A stretch of 41,578 bases of DNA from SAR116 cluster bacterium MED-G06. GTDB lineage: Bacteria; Pseudomonadota; Alphaproteobacteria; Puniceispirillales; Puniceispirillaceae. Every line of letters starts with the position of its first letter. Positions within the stretch are counted from its first letter, which is position 1. This document shows, piece after piece, positions 1 through 7,971 of the stretch. A model generated the notes under the pieces. That model did not search any database. It was not told the DNA's origin and saw nothing but the letters and a program-made list of their open reading frames with translations. The translations under genes and the position numbers were made by a program. Location of the stretch: NCBI GenBank assembly GCA_002457745.1, contig NTKV01000004.1:1-41578 (forward strand), written 5' to 3'.

Positions 1-85
1 CCATGCCAAGCGACCGTGCCGCCGCATAGAAGTTTGAGCCGTCAATGAACAGAACTGTTTTTTCACTAAAGGGAACAGGTGACAT
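1..85 (-). CDS. NYN-domain (LabA/DUF88-like) putative RNase, N-terminal fragment
   Basis: Only the first 28 residues are present; the gene runs off the left edge. Reading leftward from the ATG at 85-83, the protein has a short lead followed by VLFIDGSNFYAAARSLGM. This matches the first strand of NYN domains (PIN-like nuclease fold), where the Asp of the F-I-D-G-x-N motif is a metal-binding active-site residue. A purine-rich AGAGAGA stretch lies about 10 bases upstream and could be the ribosome binding site. Such proteins are thought to be metal-dependent RNases, but the substrate is unknown. It is divergent from folK, and I recall NYN genes next to folK-rpoZ-rsh in other alphaproteobacteria. 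The domain call rests on one motif, so it is fairly but not fully secure. Confidence 0.75.
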   Translation of the reverse strand, partial: MSPVPFSEKTVLFIDGSNFYAAARSLGM

Positions 86-410
86 GAGAAAAATCTCTCT
101 TTGAAAATTTAAAAATAAGGCTTCGCTGACGAATGGTACGGTTTGGCCTGGGTTTGGCTTGGATTTGCCTTGGGTTTCGATTTTAAATACAGGTGCGCCG
201 AGGTATCTGATTTCAGGCGGAAACATATTTGTTAAGTAAGGTTTGCAGGCGGTGTATGACCGCTGACACTTCAAGAGTATCGGTTTTTTGCGATCTGTAA
301 AGTCAGAACGAATATATCACCATTTCACCATGCATTATGTGCAATCTGTCAAATGATGGGCGTGCTGACTGCCAAGTGCTTTGATCAGTGTCCGCCGGGA
401 GGGACGGAAA
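86..410. promoter_or_regulatory. divergent intergenic region between the NYN gene and folK
   Basis: This 325-base gap separates two divergent genes and is visibly more AT-rich than its surroundings. It must hold promoters for both directions. For folK, TTGCGA at 288-293 followed by TATATC at 313-318 is a weak sigma-70-like pair with an over-long 19-base spacer. The gap also holds the 11-bp degenerate repeat at 138-181 and an imperfect inverted repeat, GCGGT/ACCGC, at 249-263. I see no convincing gene here. One 17-codon reading frame at 133-186 lacks a ribosome binding site. Confidence 0.45.
138..181. repeat. degenerate 11-bp tandem repeat, four units
   Basis: Four consecutive 11-base units run 138-148, 149-159, 160-170 and 171-181. 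The consensus is roughly TGGGTTTGGCT, with one to four changes per unit. The period is close to one turn of B-DNA, so similar bases fall on one helix face. It lies in the divergent gap, where phased protein binding or curvature is possible, but simple slippage would give the same pattern. No function can be read from the sequence. Confidence 0.6.
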
Positions 411-929
411 ATGAAGGACGTCACGACCACAGCAATTCTGGTCGGAATAGGGGCGAACCTTGTTCCCGATGGTTACGCCAGCGCGCGGGAGGGGTGTGAG
501 GCCGCGATTGCGCGGCTTGCGGAAGTGGCGATCACTGTCACCGCCGTGTCTGCCTGGTATGAAACCGCCCCTGTTCCGGTCTCCGATCAGCCATGGTTCA
601 ACAACGCCGTGATTGCCGCGCACACTGACCTTCCGCCTGGCAAGGCGCTTGCCGCGCTGCATCACATCGAGGCCGGGTTTGGCAGGGTCCGCACCGTGCG
701 CAATGCGGCACGGGTTCTGGATCTTGATCTGCTTGATTATGGCGGAAGCGTCCATGATGTCGGGGGCATTACGGTGCCGCATCCGCGGCTTCACGAACGG
801 GCTTTCGTGCTGTTGCCGCTTCGTGATGTGGCGCCCGCCTACAGGCATCCGGTCAGCGGCCTGCATATCGACGAGATGATCGGCGCGCTTCCTGCGGACC
901 AGCAGATCCGGAAAGCCGATCGAGACTGA
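411..929 (+). CDS. folK: 2-amino-4-hydroxy-6-hydroxymethyldihydropteridine pyrophosphokinase
   Basis: HPPK transfers pyrophosphate from ATP to 6-hydroxymethyl-dihydropterin, the step before dihydropteroate synthase in folate synthesis; it is cytosolic. The 172-residue protein has the family landmarks: an N-terminal GIGAN strand, SAWYETAPV, QPWFNNAV, and the signature RVLDLDLLDYG followed by VPHPRLHERAFVLLPL. The Asp pair of the DLDLL segment is the expected Mg/ATP site. An upstream TTG at 381 would add ten residues, but the ATG at 411 has GGGAGG about seven bases before it and gives the usual family start, so I chose 411. It is followed after 158 bases by rpoZ in the same direction. Confidence 0.93.
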   Translation: MKDVTTTAILVGIGANLVPDGYASAREGCEAAIARLAEVAITVTAVSAWYETAPVPVSDQPWFNNAVIAAHTDLPPGKALAALHHIEAGFGRVRTVRNAARVLDLDLLDYGGSVHDVGGITVPHPRLHERAFVLLPLRDVAPAYRHPVSGLHIDEMIGALPADQQIRKADRD

Positions 930-1087
930 ACGCCTGTTGGTTTTGGAAATTGCCGGTTCGGCTTGCGAAGTGACAGGATTTGCGATAAATACCGGTCAGA
1001 TTTCAAAAACCTGTGACAGCCGGGTCCGTTTGCCGTGTGGCAATCAGGGATCCAAGACTGTCGCAGACATGGTGTCTGGAGACCGAT

Positions 1088-1495
1088 ATGGCCCGCGTAA
1101 CCGTAGAAGACTGCATCGAGAGAATCCCCAACCGGTTTGATCTGGTCATGACCGCAGCGCAACGCGCCCGTGGCATCATGAAGGGCGATCTGCCGACCAT
1201 CGAGCGTGATAACGACAAGAACCCGGTGATTGCGCTTCGCGAAATTGCTGCCGAGACTGTCGACAATGATGCGCTGAATGACGGCATCGTGAAGAAGCTT
1301 CAGCGCCTGTCCGCACAAGAGGAGCAGGAACCCCTGGTCGAGGAGGCCGCCGCCGCCGATGTGGACCTCTCCGAAATGATCGGGGACTACAGCGAGGCTG
1401 AAGGCGAGGAAGCCGGCATGCATGTCGCGACCGCCGCGGATAGCGAACCTGGCTTTGAGGATGTTGACCTCTCTCAAATGACAGGCGAAGATTGA
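1088..1495 (+). CDS. rpoZ: RNA polymerase omega subunit
   Basis: Omega helps assemble and stabilise RNA polymerase through the beta-prime subunit, and in many bacteria it takes part in the ppGpp response. The 135-residue protein begins [20 protein letters not shown], continues with AAQRARGI and has the [10 protein letters not shown] segment typical of the family core (residues 1 to about 75). The ATG at 1088 has GGAGA a few bases upstream. The frame is open further back to 1013, but those residues do not resemble the family. After the core comes an acidic Ala/Glu-rich tail with a near-duplicate motif, [10 protein letters not shown] at 91-100 and [11 protein letters not shown] at 125-135. The gene directly precedes rsh, a common pairing that links omega to the stringent response. 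Confidence 0.95.
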   Translation: MARVTVEDCIERIPNRFDLVMTAAQRARGIMKGDLPTIERDNDKNPVIALREIAAETVDNDALNDGIVKKLQRLSAQEEQEPLVEEAAAADVDLSEMIGDYSEAEGEEAGMHVATAADSEPGFEDVDLSQMTGED

Positions 1496-1561
1496 TCCTC
1501 ACCCGCCGGTGACACGTCGACGACGCGCGCTACCGGCAGTATGTCTGTCGGCTAGATTGCC

Positions 1562-3694
1562 ATGATCGGAACGGCTGATCCCATTATCGAGAAGATGCGT
1601 GCCTACAGCGGTGCTGTGGATGCGCGCAGGCTGACGCGTGCCTTCGAGTTCGGCAAGCGCGCGCATCATGGCCAGATGCGGGCGTCAGGTGAGCCTTATT
1701 TCACCCATCCTGTGGCGGTTGCCAACATCCTCGTCGACATGCGTCTTGACGAGGAATCGATCATCACCGCGCTCCTTCACGACACGGTGGAGGATTGTGA
1801 AGTCACGCTGGATACGCTTCACACCGAATTCGGCGGCGATGTGGCACAGCTTGTCGACGGTGTCACCAAGCTCAGCCGGCTGGCGATTGGCGCATTGCCA
1901 AGCAGTGCGCAGGCGGAAAATTTCCGCAAGTTGCTGATGGCGATGAGCGAGGATGTGCGGGTGCTGATGGTGAAGCTTGCCGACCGCACCCACAATATGC
2001 GCACTCTGTCTTTCATTCCGAAACCGGAAAAGCGCCATCGCATCGCGCGCGAGACGATGGACATCTACGCCCCGCTCGCCGAGCGCATCGGTCTGACGAA
2101 ACTGCAGACAGAGCTCGAAGACAGCGCGTTCGAAGTGCTCAACGGCGATATGCGGCAGAGCATTCTGACGCGTCTCGAGTTCCTGACATCCGAGGCAAAG
2201 CTCACCATCCCGACGATCAGCGTCGAGCTTCAGTCAACGATCGAGCGTGCCGGCATCGAATGCAGCGTGACTGGACGGTTGAAATCGCCCTATTCCATCT
2301 GGCGGAAGATGCAGAACAAGGCGGTCACCATGGACCAGCTGGCGGATATTGTCGCGTTCCGTGTTCTTGTGCCGACCAAGGATGATTGCTACCGCGCCCT
2401 TGGCCAGCTTCATCAGAACTACCCGACGGTGATGGGACGCTTCAAGGACTATGTCTCGACCCCGAAACGCAATGGCTACCAGTCGCTGCACACCGGTGTT
2501 CTCGGACCGCAGAACCACCGCATTGAAGTGCAGATCAGGACACCCGAAATGCATAGTGTGGCTGAAGATGGTGTGGCCGCCCACTGGCATTACAAGCGCT
2601 CGCTGCAAGACAATAATCCACCAAAATACAAATGGATCCAGGAGCTTGTAGGACTTCTTGACGAGGAGGCCGGCGCCGACGAATTTCTTGAGCACACCAA
2701 GATGGACCTGTATCACGATCAGGTTTTCTGCTTCACCCCGCGCGGCGATCTGATCGCCTTGCCGCGGGGCGCGACCGCGGTTGATTTTGCCTATGCCGTG
2801 CACACCAAGGTCGGTGAAAGCTGCATAGGCGTCAGGATCAATGGCAAGACCCGTCAGCTTGCCACAGAGTTGCAGAATGGCGACCAGATCGAGATACTTA
2901 CATCGCCCGATGCGCGGCCGCGCGCCGAGTGGGAGAGCTTTGTCATGACCGGGCGCGCCAAATCGGCCATCCGCCGGTTTACCCGGGCGCAGCGGGTCAC
3001 CGAATTCACCCGCATTGGCCGGACACGCATCGAGAAAACCTTCCGCGAGCATGACAAGCCGTTCCGCAGCCGTGCGCTCGAAAAAACCCTGTCGGCCTTC
3101 GGCGTGAACCGCGTCGAGGAGGTGTTTGCCCTGGTTGGCGAGGACAGGCTGTCACCGCTTCGCGTGCTGGAAAGACTTTACCCCGATATCGTGACCGATG
3201 GTGACATCGAGGCACGCAACCGCCGTCGTCCCAAGACAAACCTGCCCAATCTGAAAATCGAGGGTGACAATGCGGGTGCCGCCATCACCATGGCGCGATG
3301 CTGTCATCCGCTCCCCGGAGAGGCGATTGTCGGCATTTTCACCACCGGCAAGGGGATCACGGTCCACAAGGTTGGCTGCACCACGCTCAGCAAGTTTTCC
3401 GATACGCCCGAGCTCTGGCTGGATGTGTCCTGGGAAAAGGACAGTCTGCGGCGGGTCAATGCAAGGCTGAACACTGTGTTGTCGAATGAACCCGGGTCGC
3501 TTGCGTCCCTTGCCACGGTGATCAGCCAGCAGGGTGGCAACATCTCGAACATCAACCTCACAGACCGAAACCCGGACTTCTTCAAATTCGAGCTGGATCT
3601 GGAGGTTAAAGACGTCGAACATATGCGTTCGATCATTGCAGTTCTGCAGGCGAATAAATATGTAGAGAGTGTCGAACGGGCCGATGCTGGCTGA
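1562..3694 (+). CDS. rsh: bifunctional (p)ppGpp synthetase/hydrolase (RelA/SpoT homologue)
   Basis: Makes and degrades the alarmone (p)ppGpp. The 710-residue protein has, in order, an HD hydrolase domain with HDTVED at 73-78 and DRTHNMRTL at 141-149, a synthetase domain with KSPYSIWRKM near 241-250 and NGYQSLHT near 304-311, a TGS domain from about 388, and a C-terminal ACT domain from about 640. The synthetase carries RFKD at 293-296. RXKD is the signature of bifunctional enzymes, whereas monofunctional RelA has EXDD, so both activities are expected; intact HD residues agree. Alphaproteobacteria usually have a single full-length enzyme of this kind. The ATG at 1562 has no strong ribosome binding site, and the ATG at 1595 is a less likely alternative because it cuts into the N-terminal helix. 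Confidence 0.96.
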   Translation: MIGTADPIIEKMRAYSGAVDARRLTRAFEFGKRAHHGQMRASGEPYFTHPVAVANILVDMRLDEESIITALLHDTVEDCEVTLDTLHTEFGGDVAQLVDGVTKLSRLAIGALPSSAQAENFRKLLMAMSEDVRVLMVKLADRTHNMRTLSFIPKPEKRHRIARETMDIYAPLAERIGLTKLQTELEDSAFEVLNGDMRQSILTRLEFLTSEAKLTIPTISVELQSTIERAGIECSVTGRLKSPYSIWRKMQNKAVTMDQLADIVAFRVLVPTKDDCYRALGQLHQNYPTVMGRFKDYVSTPKRNGYQSLHTGVLGPQNHRIEVQIRTPEMHSVAEDGVAAHWHYKRSLQDNNPPKYKWIQELVGLLDEEAGADEFLEHTKMDLYHDQVFCFTPRGDLIALPRGATAVDFAYAVHTKVGESCIGVRINGKTRQLATELQNGDQIEILTSPDARPRAEWESFVMTGRAKSAIRRFTRAQRVTEFTRIGRTRIEKTFREHDKPFRSRALEKTLSAFGVNRVEEVFALVGEDRLSPLRVLERLYPDIVTDGDIEARNRRRPKTNLPNLKIEGDNAGAAITMARCCHPLPGEAIVGIFTTGKGITVHKVGCTTLSKFSDTPELWLDVSWEKDSLRRVNARLNTVLSNEPGSLASLATVISQQGGNISNINLTDRNPDFFKFELDLEVKDVEHMRSIIAVLQANKYVESVERADAG

Positions 3695-3764
3695 TCCGTA
3701 TCGGGCGGGTAATCCGCATCATCCCCTCTGGCGCGAGCCTTTAACCTGACGGTCGGATATCCCC

Positions 3765-4478
3765 ATGTTCAAACGTCGCATTGCCTTGTCGCGGTTGGAC
3801 CGCATTCGCAGCGTCCTGTGGCCGGATCGAGGCTTTGGGCGTCTGTTTTCCTATATCATACAGCGGGTCAAGCGGATGCCGGGATCGACGCTGTCGATCG
3901 CGGTGGGGGCCGCCTGGGGTATTGCCGTGTCCTTTTCCCCGTTTCTCGGGCTGCATCTTCTTGTCGGGATGATGCTGGCCTACCTGACGCGTGGCAATCT
4001 GCTGGCCTGCCTCTTTGGCACGTTTGTCGGGAATCCCTGGACCTTCCCGCTGTTCTTCTACCTGAATTACCGGCTCGGATCCTTTATCCTGACCGAGATC
4101 GGACGCGATGTGAAATCGATCGGCGGCACGATGACGGAATTCGTGACCCTGTTTCTGGCCGATCCGGCGGCGCTGATCGGTGCCTTGTTTGCTCCGATCG
4201 TTGTGGGCAGCCTGATCCTGGGAACGATCGCCTGGTTCGCCGGGTTTGGCGCCACCTACTGGGCTGTGGCGGGGTGGCGTGCGCATAGGGCAAGGAGGCT
4301 GGAGGCGGTGCGCCTTCGCCGGGCCGAAATGCACCCCGGCAACGACAATGACATGGTAACGCTGCAGCATCGCAAGGCTGAAAGCGGCGAAGCCAAAACC
4401 GACGAAGCCAAAGACCAACACGCAAACGACCAACATGCAAACGACCAACATGCAAACGACAAGGAGGCAGGAGTATGA
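3765..4478 (+). CDS. DUF2062 domain membrane protein
   Basis: A 237-residue protein with the DUF2062 family pattern: a basic N-terminus, then [34 protein letters not shown] and the conserved [19 protein letters not shown] segment. Three or four hydrophobic segments lie between about residues 40 and 165, so it should sit in the inner membrane; its biochemical role is unknown. From about residue 195 the sequence becomes hydrophilic and ends in a tail with three exact copies of DQHAN, coded by a 15-base tandem repeat. The tail is unlike the rest of the family as I know it and looks like a recent expansion. Its stop codon overlaps the pdxJ start (ATGA), so the two are translationally coupled. Confidence 0.85.
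   Translation: MFKRRIALSRLDRIRSVLWPDRGFGRLFSYIIQRVKRMPGSTLSIAVGAAWGIAVSFSPFLGLHLLVGMMLAYLTRGNLLACLFGTFVGNPWTFPLFFYLNYRLGSFILTEIGRDVKSIGGTMTEFVTLFLADPAALIGALFAPIVVGSLILGTIAWFAGFGATYWAVAGWRAHRARRLEAVRLRRAEMHPGNDNDMVTLQHRKAESGEAKTDEAKDQHANDQHANDQHANDKEAGV
4413..4460 (+). repeat. 15-bp tandem repeat coding DQHAN units in the DUF2062 protein
   Basis: Three 15-base units at 4413-4427, 4428-4442 and 4443-4457 plus three bases of a fourth. Units two and three are identical (GACCAACATGCAAAC) and unit one differs at a single base. Being in frame, the repeat can change copy number without breaking the protein. It ends just before the AAGGAGG ribosome binding site of pdxJ at 4461-4467. Confidence 0.9.
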
Positions 4479-5209
4479 CTCGTCCTGCACTTCGCCTAGG
4501 GGTGAATATTGATCATGTGGCCACGGTCCGGAATGCGCGTGGTGGCGCGCACCCTGATCCGGTGCGCGCGGCACGCGCTGCCGAGGCTGCCGGGGCCGAT
4601 GGCATCACCGCGCATCTTCGCGAGGACCGCCGCCATATCCGCGATGCCGACATGTTCGCCATCAAGGCGGCGATCTCGGTGCCGCTGAATTTTGAGATGG
4701 CGGCGACCGAGGAGATGCTGGACATCGCCCTCAAGGTCAGGCCCAACGCGGCCTGTATCGTTCCCGAACGCCGCGAAGAGGTAACAACCGAGGGCGGACT
4801 TGCTGTCGCCGGGCGGGAAGACGAGCTTCTCCCGATGTTCAGCCGCATCCGCGATGCGGGCATCAGACTGTCCCTGTTTATTGAGGCAAGCGAGGCCGAA
4901 ATCCGCGCATCGGCGGCTGTCGGGGCGGACATTGTCGAGCTTCATACCGGTCGATATTGCCATGACATTGAAGGGCGCGAGACTGAGCTGGCGCGGATTG
5001 CTGGTGCGGCGGAACTGGCGACTTCGCTTGGCATTGAATGCCATGCCGGTCATGGGCTGGATTTCGACACGGTCGGGCCGATTGCGGCCATCCCGCAGAT
5101 GCATGAGCTCAATATCGGACATTTTCTGATGGGAGAGGCCATGTTCACCGGCATGCAGACAGCCATCACCAGAATGAGACGCTGCATGCAGGAGGCACGA
5201 CCGTCGTGA
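4475..5209 (+). CDS. pdxJ: pyridoxine 5'-phosphate synthase
   Basis: Condenses 1-deoxy-D-xylulose 5-phosphate with 3-amino-2-oxopropyl phosphate to form pyridoxine 5'-phosphate, the last ring-forming step of the DXP-dependent vitamin B6 route. The 244-residue TIM-barrel protein shows the family motifs [17 protein letters not shown] at the N-terminus, [47 protein letters not shown] and the final phosphate-binding GHGLDF with [14 protein letters not shown]. Length is normal. The ATG at 4475 has a strong AAGGAGG upstream and overlaps the end of the DUF2062 gene. Its own stop overlaps the acpS GTG start. The DXP substrate is shared with the isoprenoid route that uses dxr, also in this window. Confidence 0.97.
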   Translation: MTRPALRLGVNIDHVATVRNARGGAHPDPVRAARAAEAAGADGITAHLREDRRHIRDADMFAIKAAISVPLNFEMAATEEMLDIALKVRPNAACIVPERREEVTTEGGLAVAGREDELLPMFSRIRDAGIRLSLFIEASEAEIRASAAVGADIVELHTGRYCHDIEGRETELARIAGAAELATSLGIECHAGHGLDFDTVGPIAAIPQMHELNIGHFLMGEAMFTGMQTAITRMRRCMQEARPS

Positions 5210-5610
5210 TCCTTGGCATCGGCACCGATATCGTCGATGAACGTCGGATTGGCAAATCTGTCGAACGGTTTGGTGACAGGTTTCTTGATCGTGTCTACAC
5301 CGACGCCGAGCGCGATGAAGCGGCGCGCCGCAAACTTGATACCCTCTATCTTGCCAAGAGGTTTGCCGCAAAAGAGGCGATTTACAAGGCGTTGAGTGGT
5401 TCCGGCGTTGCCGGACTTGGCTGGCGTGACGCTGAAATCATCAATGACAGGTCAGGGGCACCCCATATCCATCTGAGTGGCCAGTGCAAAACGGCGCTTG
5501 AGAGGCTGACCCCCGATGGGTATAACGCCCGCATTGACATTTCTCTGAGCGATGAGCCGCCATATGCAGTGGCATATGTTGTGATTTCGGCGCATCCTTC
5601 AGCCAATTGA
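5206..5610 (+). CDS. acpS: holo-[acyl-carrier-protein] synthase
   Basis: Transfers 4'-phosphopantetheine from CoA to the serine of apo-ACP, activating it for fatty acid and lipid A synthesis. The 134-residue protein starts [15 protein letters not shown], with the metal-binding Asp at residue 8, and has the [11 protein letters not shown] motif that holds the second metal ligand. The GTG at 5206 forms a GTGA overlap with the pdxJ stop, so translation is probably coupled; the pdxJ-acpS pair is common in proteobacteria. The C-terminal [14 protein letters not shown] strand matches the family end. Size is normal and no key residue is missing. Confidence 0.96.
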   Translation: MILGIGTDIVDERRIGKSVERFGDRFLDRVYTDAERDEAARRKLDTLYLAKRFAAKEAIYKALSGSGVAGLGWRDAEIINDRSGAPHIHLSGQCKTALERLTPDGYNARIDISLSDEPPYAVAYVVISAHPSAN

Positions 5611-5637
5611 CGTTCGTTAAGGGGTAAGCTGGCGCGT

Positions 5638-6372
5638 ATGGGCAGTAAGGCAAAGCAAAAGAGTTTCGAGCCGTTCCGCACAATTATCATCGCGGGTGCG
5701 CTGGCGCTTCTGTTCCGCTCGCTGTTGTTCGAGCCTTTCAACATTCCGTCAGGGTCGATGATCCCCACCCTGAAAGTTGGTGACTACCTGTTCGTCTCCA
5801 AATTTTCCTACGGCTATTCGCGTTACTCGTTCCCGTTCGCGGCCATTCCGTTCAGCGGGCGGGTGCTTGGCGGCGAACCCGAGCGCGGTGACGTGGTGGT
5901 CTTCAAGCAGCCGCGTAATGAGTCGGTTGCCTTCATCAAGCGCGTTGTCGGTCTGCCGGGTGACGAGATTGCGGTCAGGCGCGGCATCCTGCACATCAAT
6001 GATGTGCCGGTGGTCCGCCAGCATGTCGATGTCGGCACCGCCACTGACGGCTTCAGCGTGATGAAATATGACGATTATATCGAGACGTTCCCGGAAGGGA
6101 GCACGCACCAGATCCGTGAAATGACAGATGCGGGAAGCCTCGACAACACACGCATTTTCACGGTGCCTGAGGGGCACTTCTTCATGATGGGCGACAACCG
6201 CGACAATTCGAATGACAGCCGCACCGCATCGGTAGGGCTGGTGCCTTTCGAGAATCTGATCGGGAAAGCCCAGTTCCTGTTCTTCAGCCATAATGGCTCG
6301 GCACGTCTATGGGAGGTCTGGAAATGGCCTTTCGCCATCCGTTATGGCCGTATCGGGGACGGGATTAGTTGA
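5638..6372 (+). CDS. lepB: signal peptidase I
   Basis: Inner-membrane serine protease that removes signal peptides from exported proteins. The 244-residue protein has one N-terminal membrane segment (about residues 15-32) followed by the periplasmic catalytic domain. Box B is PSGSMIPTL with the nucleophile Ser40, and box D is FIKRVVGLPGDE with the general base Lys101. Box E is seen as MGDNRDNSNDSR. The single membrane span is the usual form outside the enterics. The gene precedes rnc and era, the classical lepB-rnc-era order, and its stop overlaps the TTG start of rnc. A 27-base gap separates it from acpS. Confidence 0.97.
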   Translation: MGSKAKQKSFEPFRTIIIAGALALLFRSLLFEPFNIPSGSMIPTLKVGDYLFVSKFSYGYSRYSFPFAAIPFSGRVLGGEPERGDVVVFKQPRNESVAFIKRVVGLPGDEIAVRRGILHINDVPVVRQHVDVGTATDGFSVMKYDDYIETFPEGSTHQIREMTDAGSLDNTRIFTVPEGHFFMMGDNRDNSNDSRTASVGLVPFENLIGKAQFLFFSHNGSARLWEVWKWPFAIRYGRIGDGIS

Positions 6373-7064
6373 CCGGCCCTGACAAGACCCCTGATCCTGC
6401 CGCCCTCGAAGCGCGGCTTGGTCACAGCTTTGCCGATCGTGGTCTTCTTGCAGAGGCACTGACCCATTCCAGCGCCACCACCGACACGGCAAGTTATGAG
6501 CGGCTGGAATTTCTGGGTGACCGTGTTCTCGGGCTAATCCTTGCCGAATATTTTCACGCCAACTGTCCGGCGGATGACGAGGGCAAGCTCTCGCTTCGCT
6601 ACCACGCGGCGGCGCGTCAATCGACCCTTGCCGGTGTGGCGCGTGCTATCGATATTGGCCCCTATGTGCAGACGCAGGCTGGCATGGATTTGGCCGCCAA
6701 CGACTCGGTGCTGTCGGATGTGATCGAAAGCCTTGTCGCGGCGCTCTATCTGGATGGCGGGCTTGATGTGGTCCGCCGGTTTGTTCTGGCGAACTGGCCG
6801 CTTGATGCCGAGGCGCCAGCCACAGGCGAAAAGGACGCGAAATCCCGTCTTCAGGAGTTCGCCATGCAAAAGGGGTTGCCGCTTCCCGCCTATAGAATGG
6901 TATCGCGGGACGGGCCCGATCATGCGCCACTCATGGTGTTTGCTGTCAGCGTCGACGGATTTGGCGAGGAGCACGCCACCGCCGGATCACGCAAGCAGGC
7001 TGAGCAAATGGCTGCGTCACAGCTTCTGGAACGGATATTGACCAAGGGAGAACGGCATGGATAG
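6369..7064 (+). CDS. rnc: ribonuclease III
   Basis: Double-strand-specific endonuclease for rRNA precursors and some mRNAs. The 231-residue protein has the RNase III domain with signature ERLEFLGDRVLGL at 44-56 (Glu47 and Asp51 are metal ligands) and the second catalytic pair in DVIESLVAALYLDGG (Asp117, Glu120). A double-stranded RNA-binding domain follows from about residue 157 (KSRLQEFAMQKGLPLPAY). The start is a TTG inside the lepB stop (TTGA), preceded by a G-rich stretch. No ATG or GTG further in keeps the N-terminal helix, so the TTG is well supported. Its 3' end overlaps the era start by eight bases. Confidence 0.96.
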   Translation: MTGPDKTPDPAALEARLGHSFADRGLLAEALTHSSATTDTASYERLEFLGDRVLGLILAEYFHANCPADDEGKLSLRYHAAARQSTLAGVARAIDIGPYVQTQAGMDLAANDSVLSDVIESLVAALYLDGGLDVVRRFVLANWPLDAEAPATGEKDAKSRLQEFAMQKGLPLPAYRMVSRDGPDHAPLMVFAVSVDGFGEEHATAGSRKQAEQMAASQLLERILTKGERHG

Positions 7065-7971
7065 CCGCCAGGAGGATGTGACAAGGTCGGGATTTGCGGC
7101 ACTGATCGGTGCGCCAAATGCCGGCAAGTCGACGCTGATGAACGCGATGGTCGGCTCGAAAGTGTCGATTGTCACGCCGAAGGTCCAGACCACGCGCAGC
7201 CGTATCCGTGGGATCGCCATGGAAGGCGCCTCGCAAATCGTGTTTATCGACACACCGGGCATCTTTCAGCCAAAGCGCAGGTTGGACAGGGCGATGGTTC
7301 AGGCTGCCTGGAAGGGGGCCGAGGATGGTGATGTGCTGTTGCTGGTGCATGATTGTGCCCGCCGCGAAATCGACCAGGACACTGCCGCCATTGTCGCGCA
7401 GCTTGCCGAGAGCGGACGGCCGGCATCGCTGGTGCTGAACAAGATCGATCTTGCGCCGCAGGAACGGCTTCTGGAACGCGCTGCCGAAATGTCGAAGCAG
7501 CATCCGTTTGAACGGATTTTCATGGTCTCTGCCGAAACTGGCAACGGGGTCAATGATCTGCGGCAATGGCTGGCGGAAAAGATGCCTGTCAGTCCCTATC
7601 TGTTCGACCCGGAAGATCTGTCCGACATGCCGTTGCGGCTTCTCGCGGCCGAGATCATGCGCGAAAAGCTGTTCCTGAATCTCCATCAGGAGCTTCCCTA
7701 CCAGCTCACCGTCGAGACTGAGAAGTGGGAGGAACAGGAGGATGGCAGCGCCACGGTCCATCTGTCCATCTATGTTGCCCGTGAGGGGCATCGCGGCATC
7801 GTGCTTGGCAAGAAGGGCACCACCATCAAGCGCATCGGCATGGCGGCCCGCATCGAGCTTGAAGAGGCGCTCGACAGGCGGATTCATGTGCTGAGCCATG
7901 TAAAATTCCGCAAGGACTGGATGGATGATGCCGCGCGCTATTCCGTCTGGGATCTCGATTACGATGCCTGA
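7057..7971 (+). CDS. era: GTPase Era
   Basis: Essential GTPase that binds the 3' end of 16S rRNA and aids 30S maturation. The 304-residue protein has a Walker A GAPNAGKST at 18-26, the G2 region around QTTR, G3 DTPG at 65-68, G4 NKID at 128-131 and G5 SAE near 158-160. The C-terminal KH domain carries the RNA-binding loop RGIVLGKKGTTIKRIG. The ATG at 7057 has GGGAG about six bases upstream. It overlaps both neighbours, rnc before and recO after, so the rnc-era-recO segment is probably read and translated as a unit. RNase III and Era both act on rRNA maturation. Confidence 0.97.
   Translation: MDSRQEDVTRSGFAALIGAPNAGKSTLMNAMVGSKVSIVTPKVQTTRSRIRGIAMEGASQIVFIDTPGIFQPKRRLDRAMVQAAWKGAEDGDVLLLVHDCARREIDQDTAAIVAQLAESGRPASLVLNKIDLAPQERLLERAAEMSKQHPFERIFMVSAETGNGVNDLRQWLAEKMPVSPYLFDPEDLSDMPLRLLAAEIMREKLFLNLHQELPYQLTVETEKWEEQEDGSATVHLSIYVAREGHRGIVLGKKGTTIKRIGMAARIELEEALDRRIHVLSHVKFRKDWMDDAARYSVWDLDYDA

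Noticed and set aside
133-186. 17-codon hydrophobic reading frame in the first gap
   Set aside because: No ribosome binding site, and its sequence is only the translation of the 11-bp repeat. It is not a convincing leader peptide.
963-990. rpoZ promoter with TTGCGA and ATAAAT
   Set aside because: The hexamers are 16 bases apart, but the match to consensus is poor and such pairs are frequent by chance.
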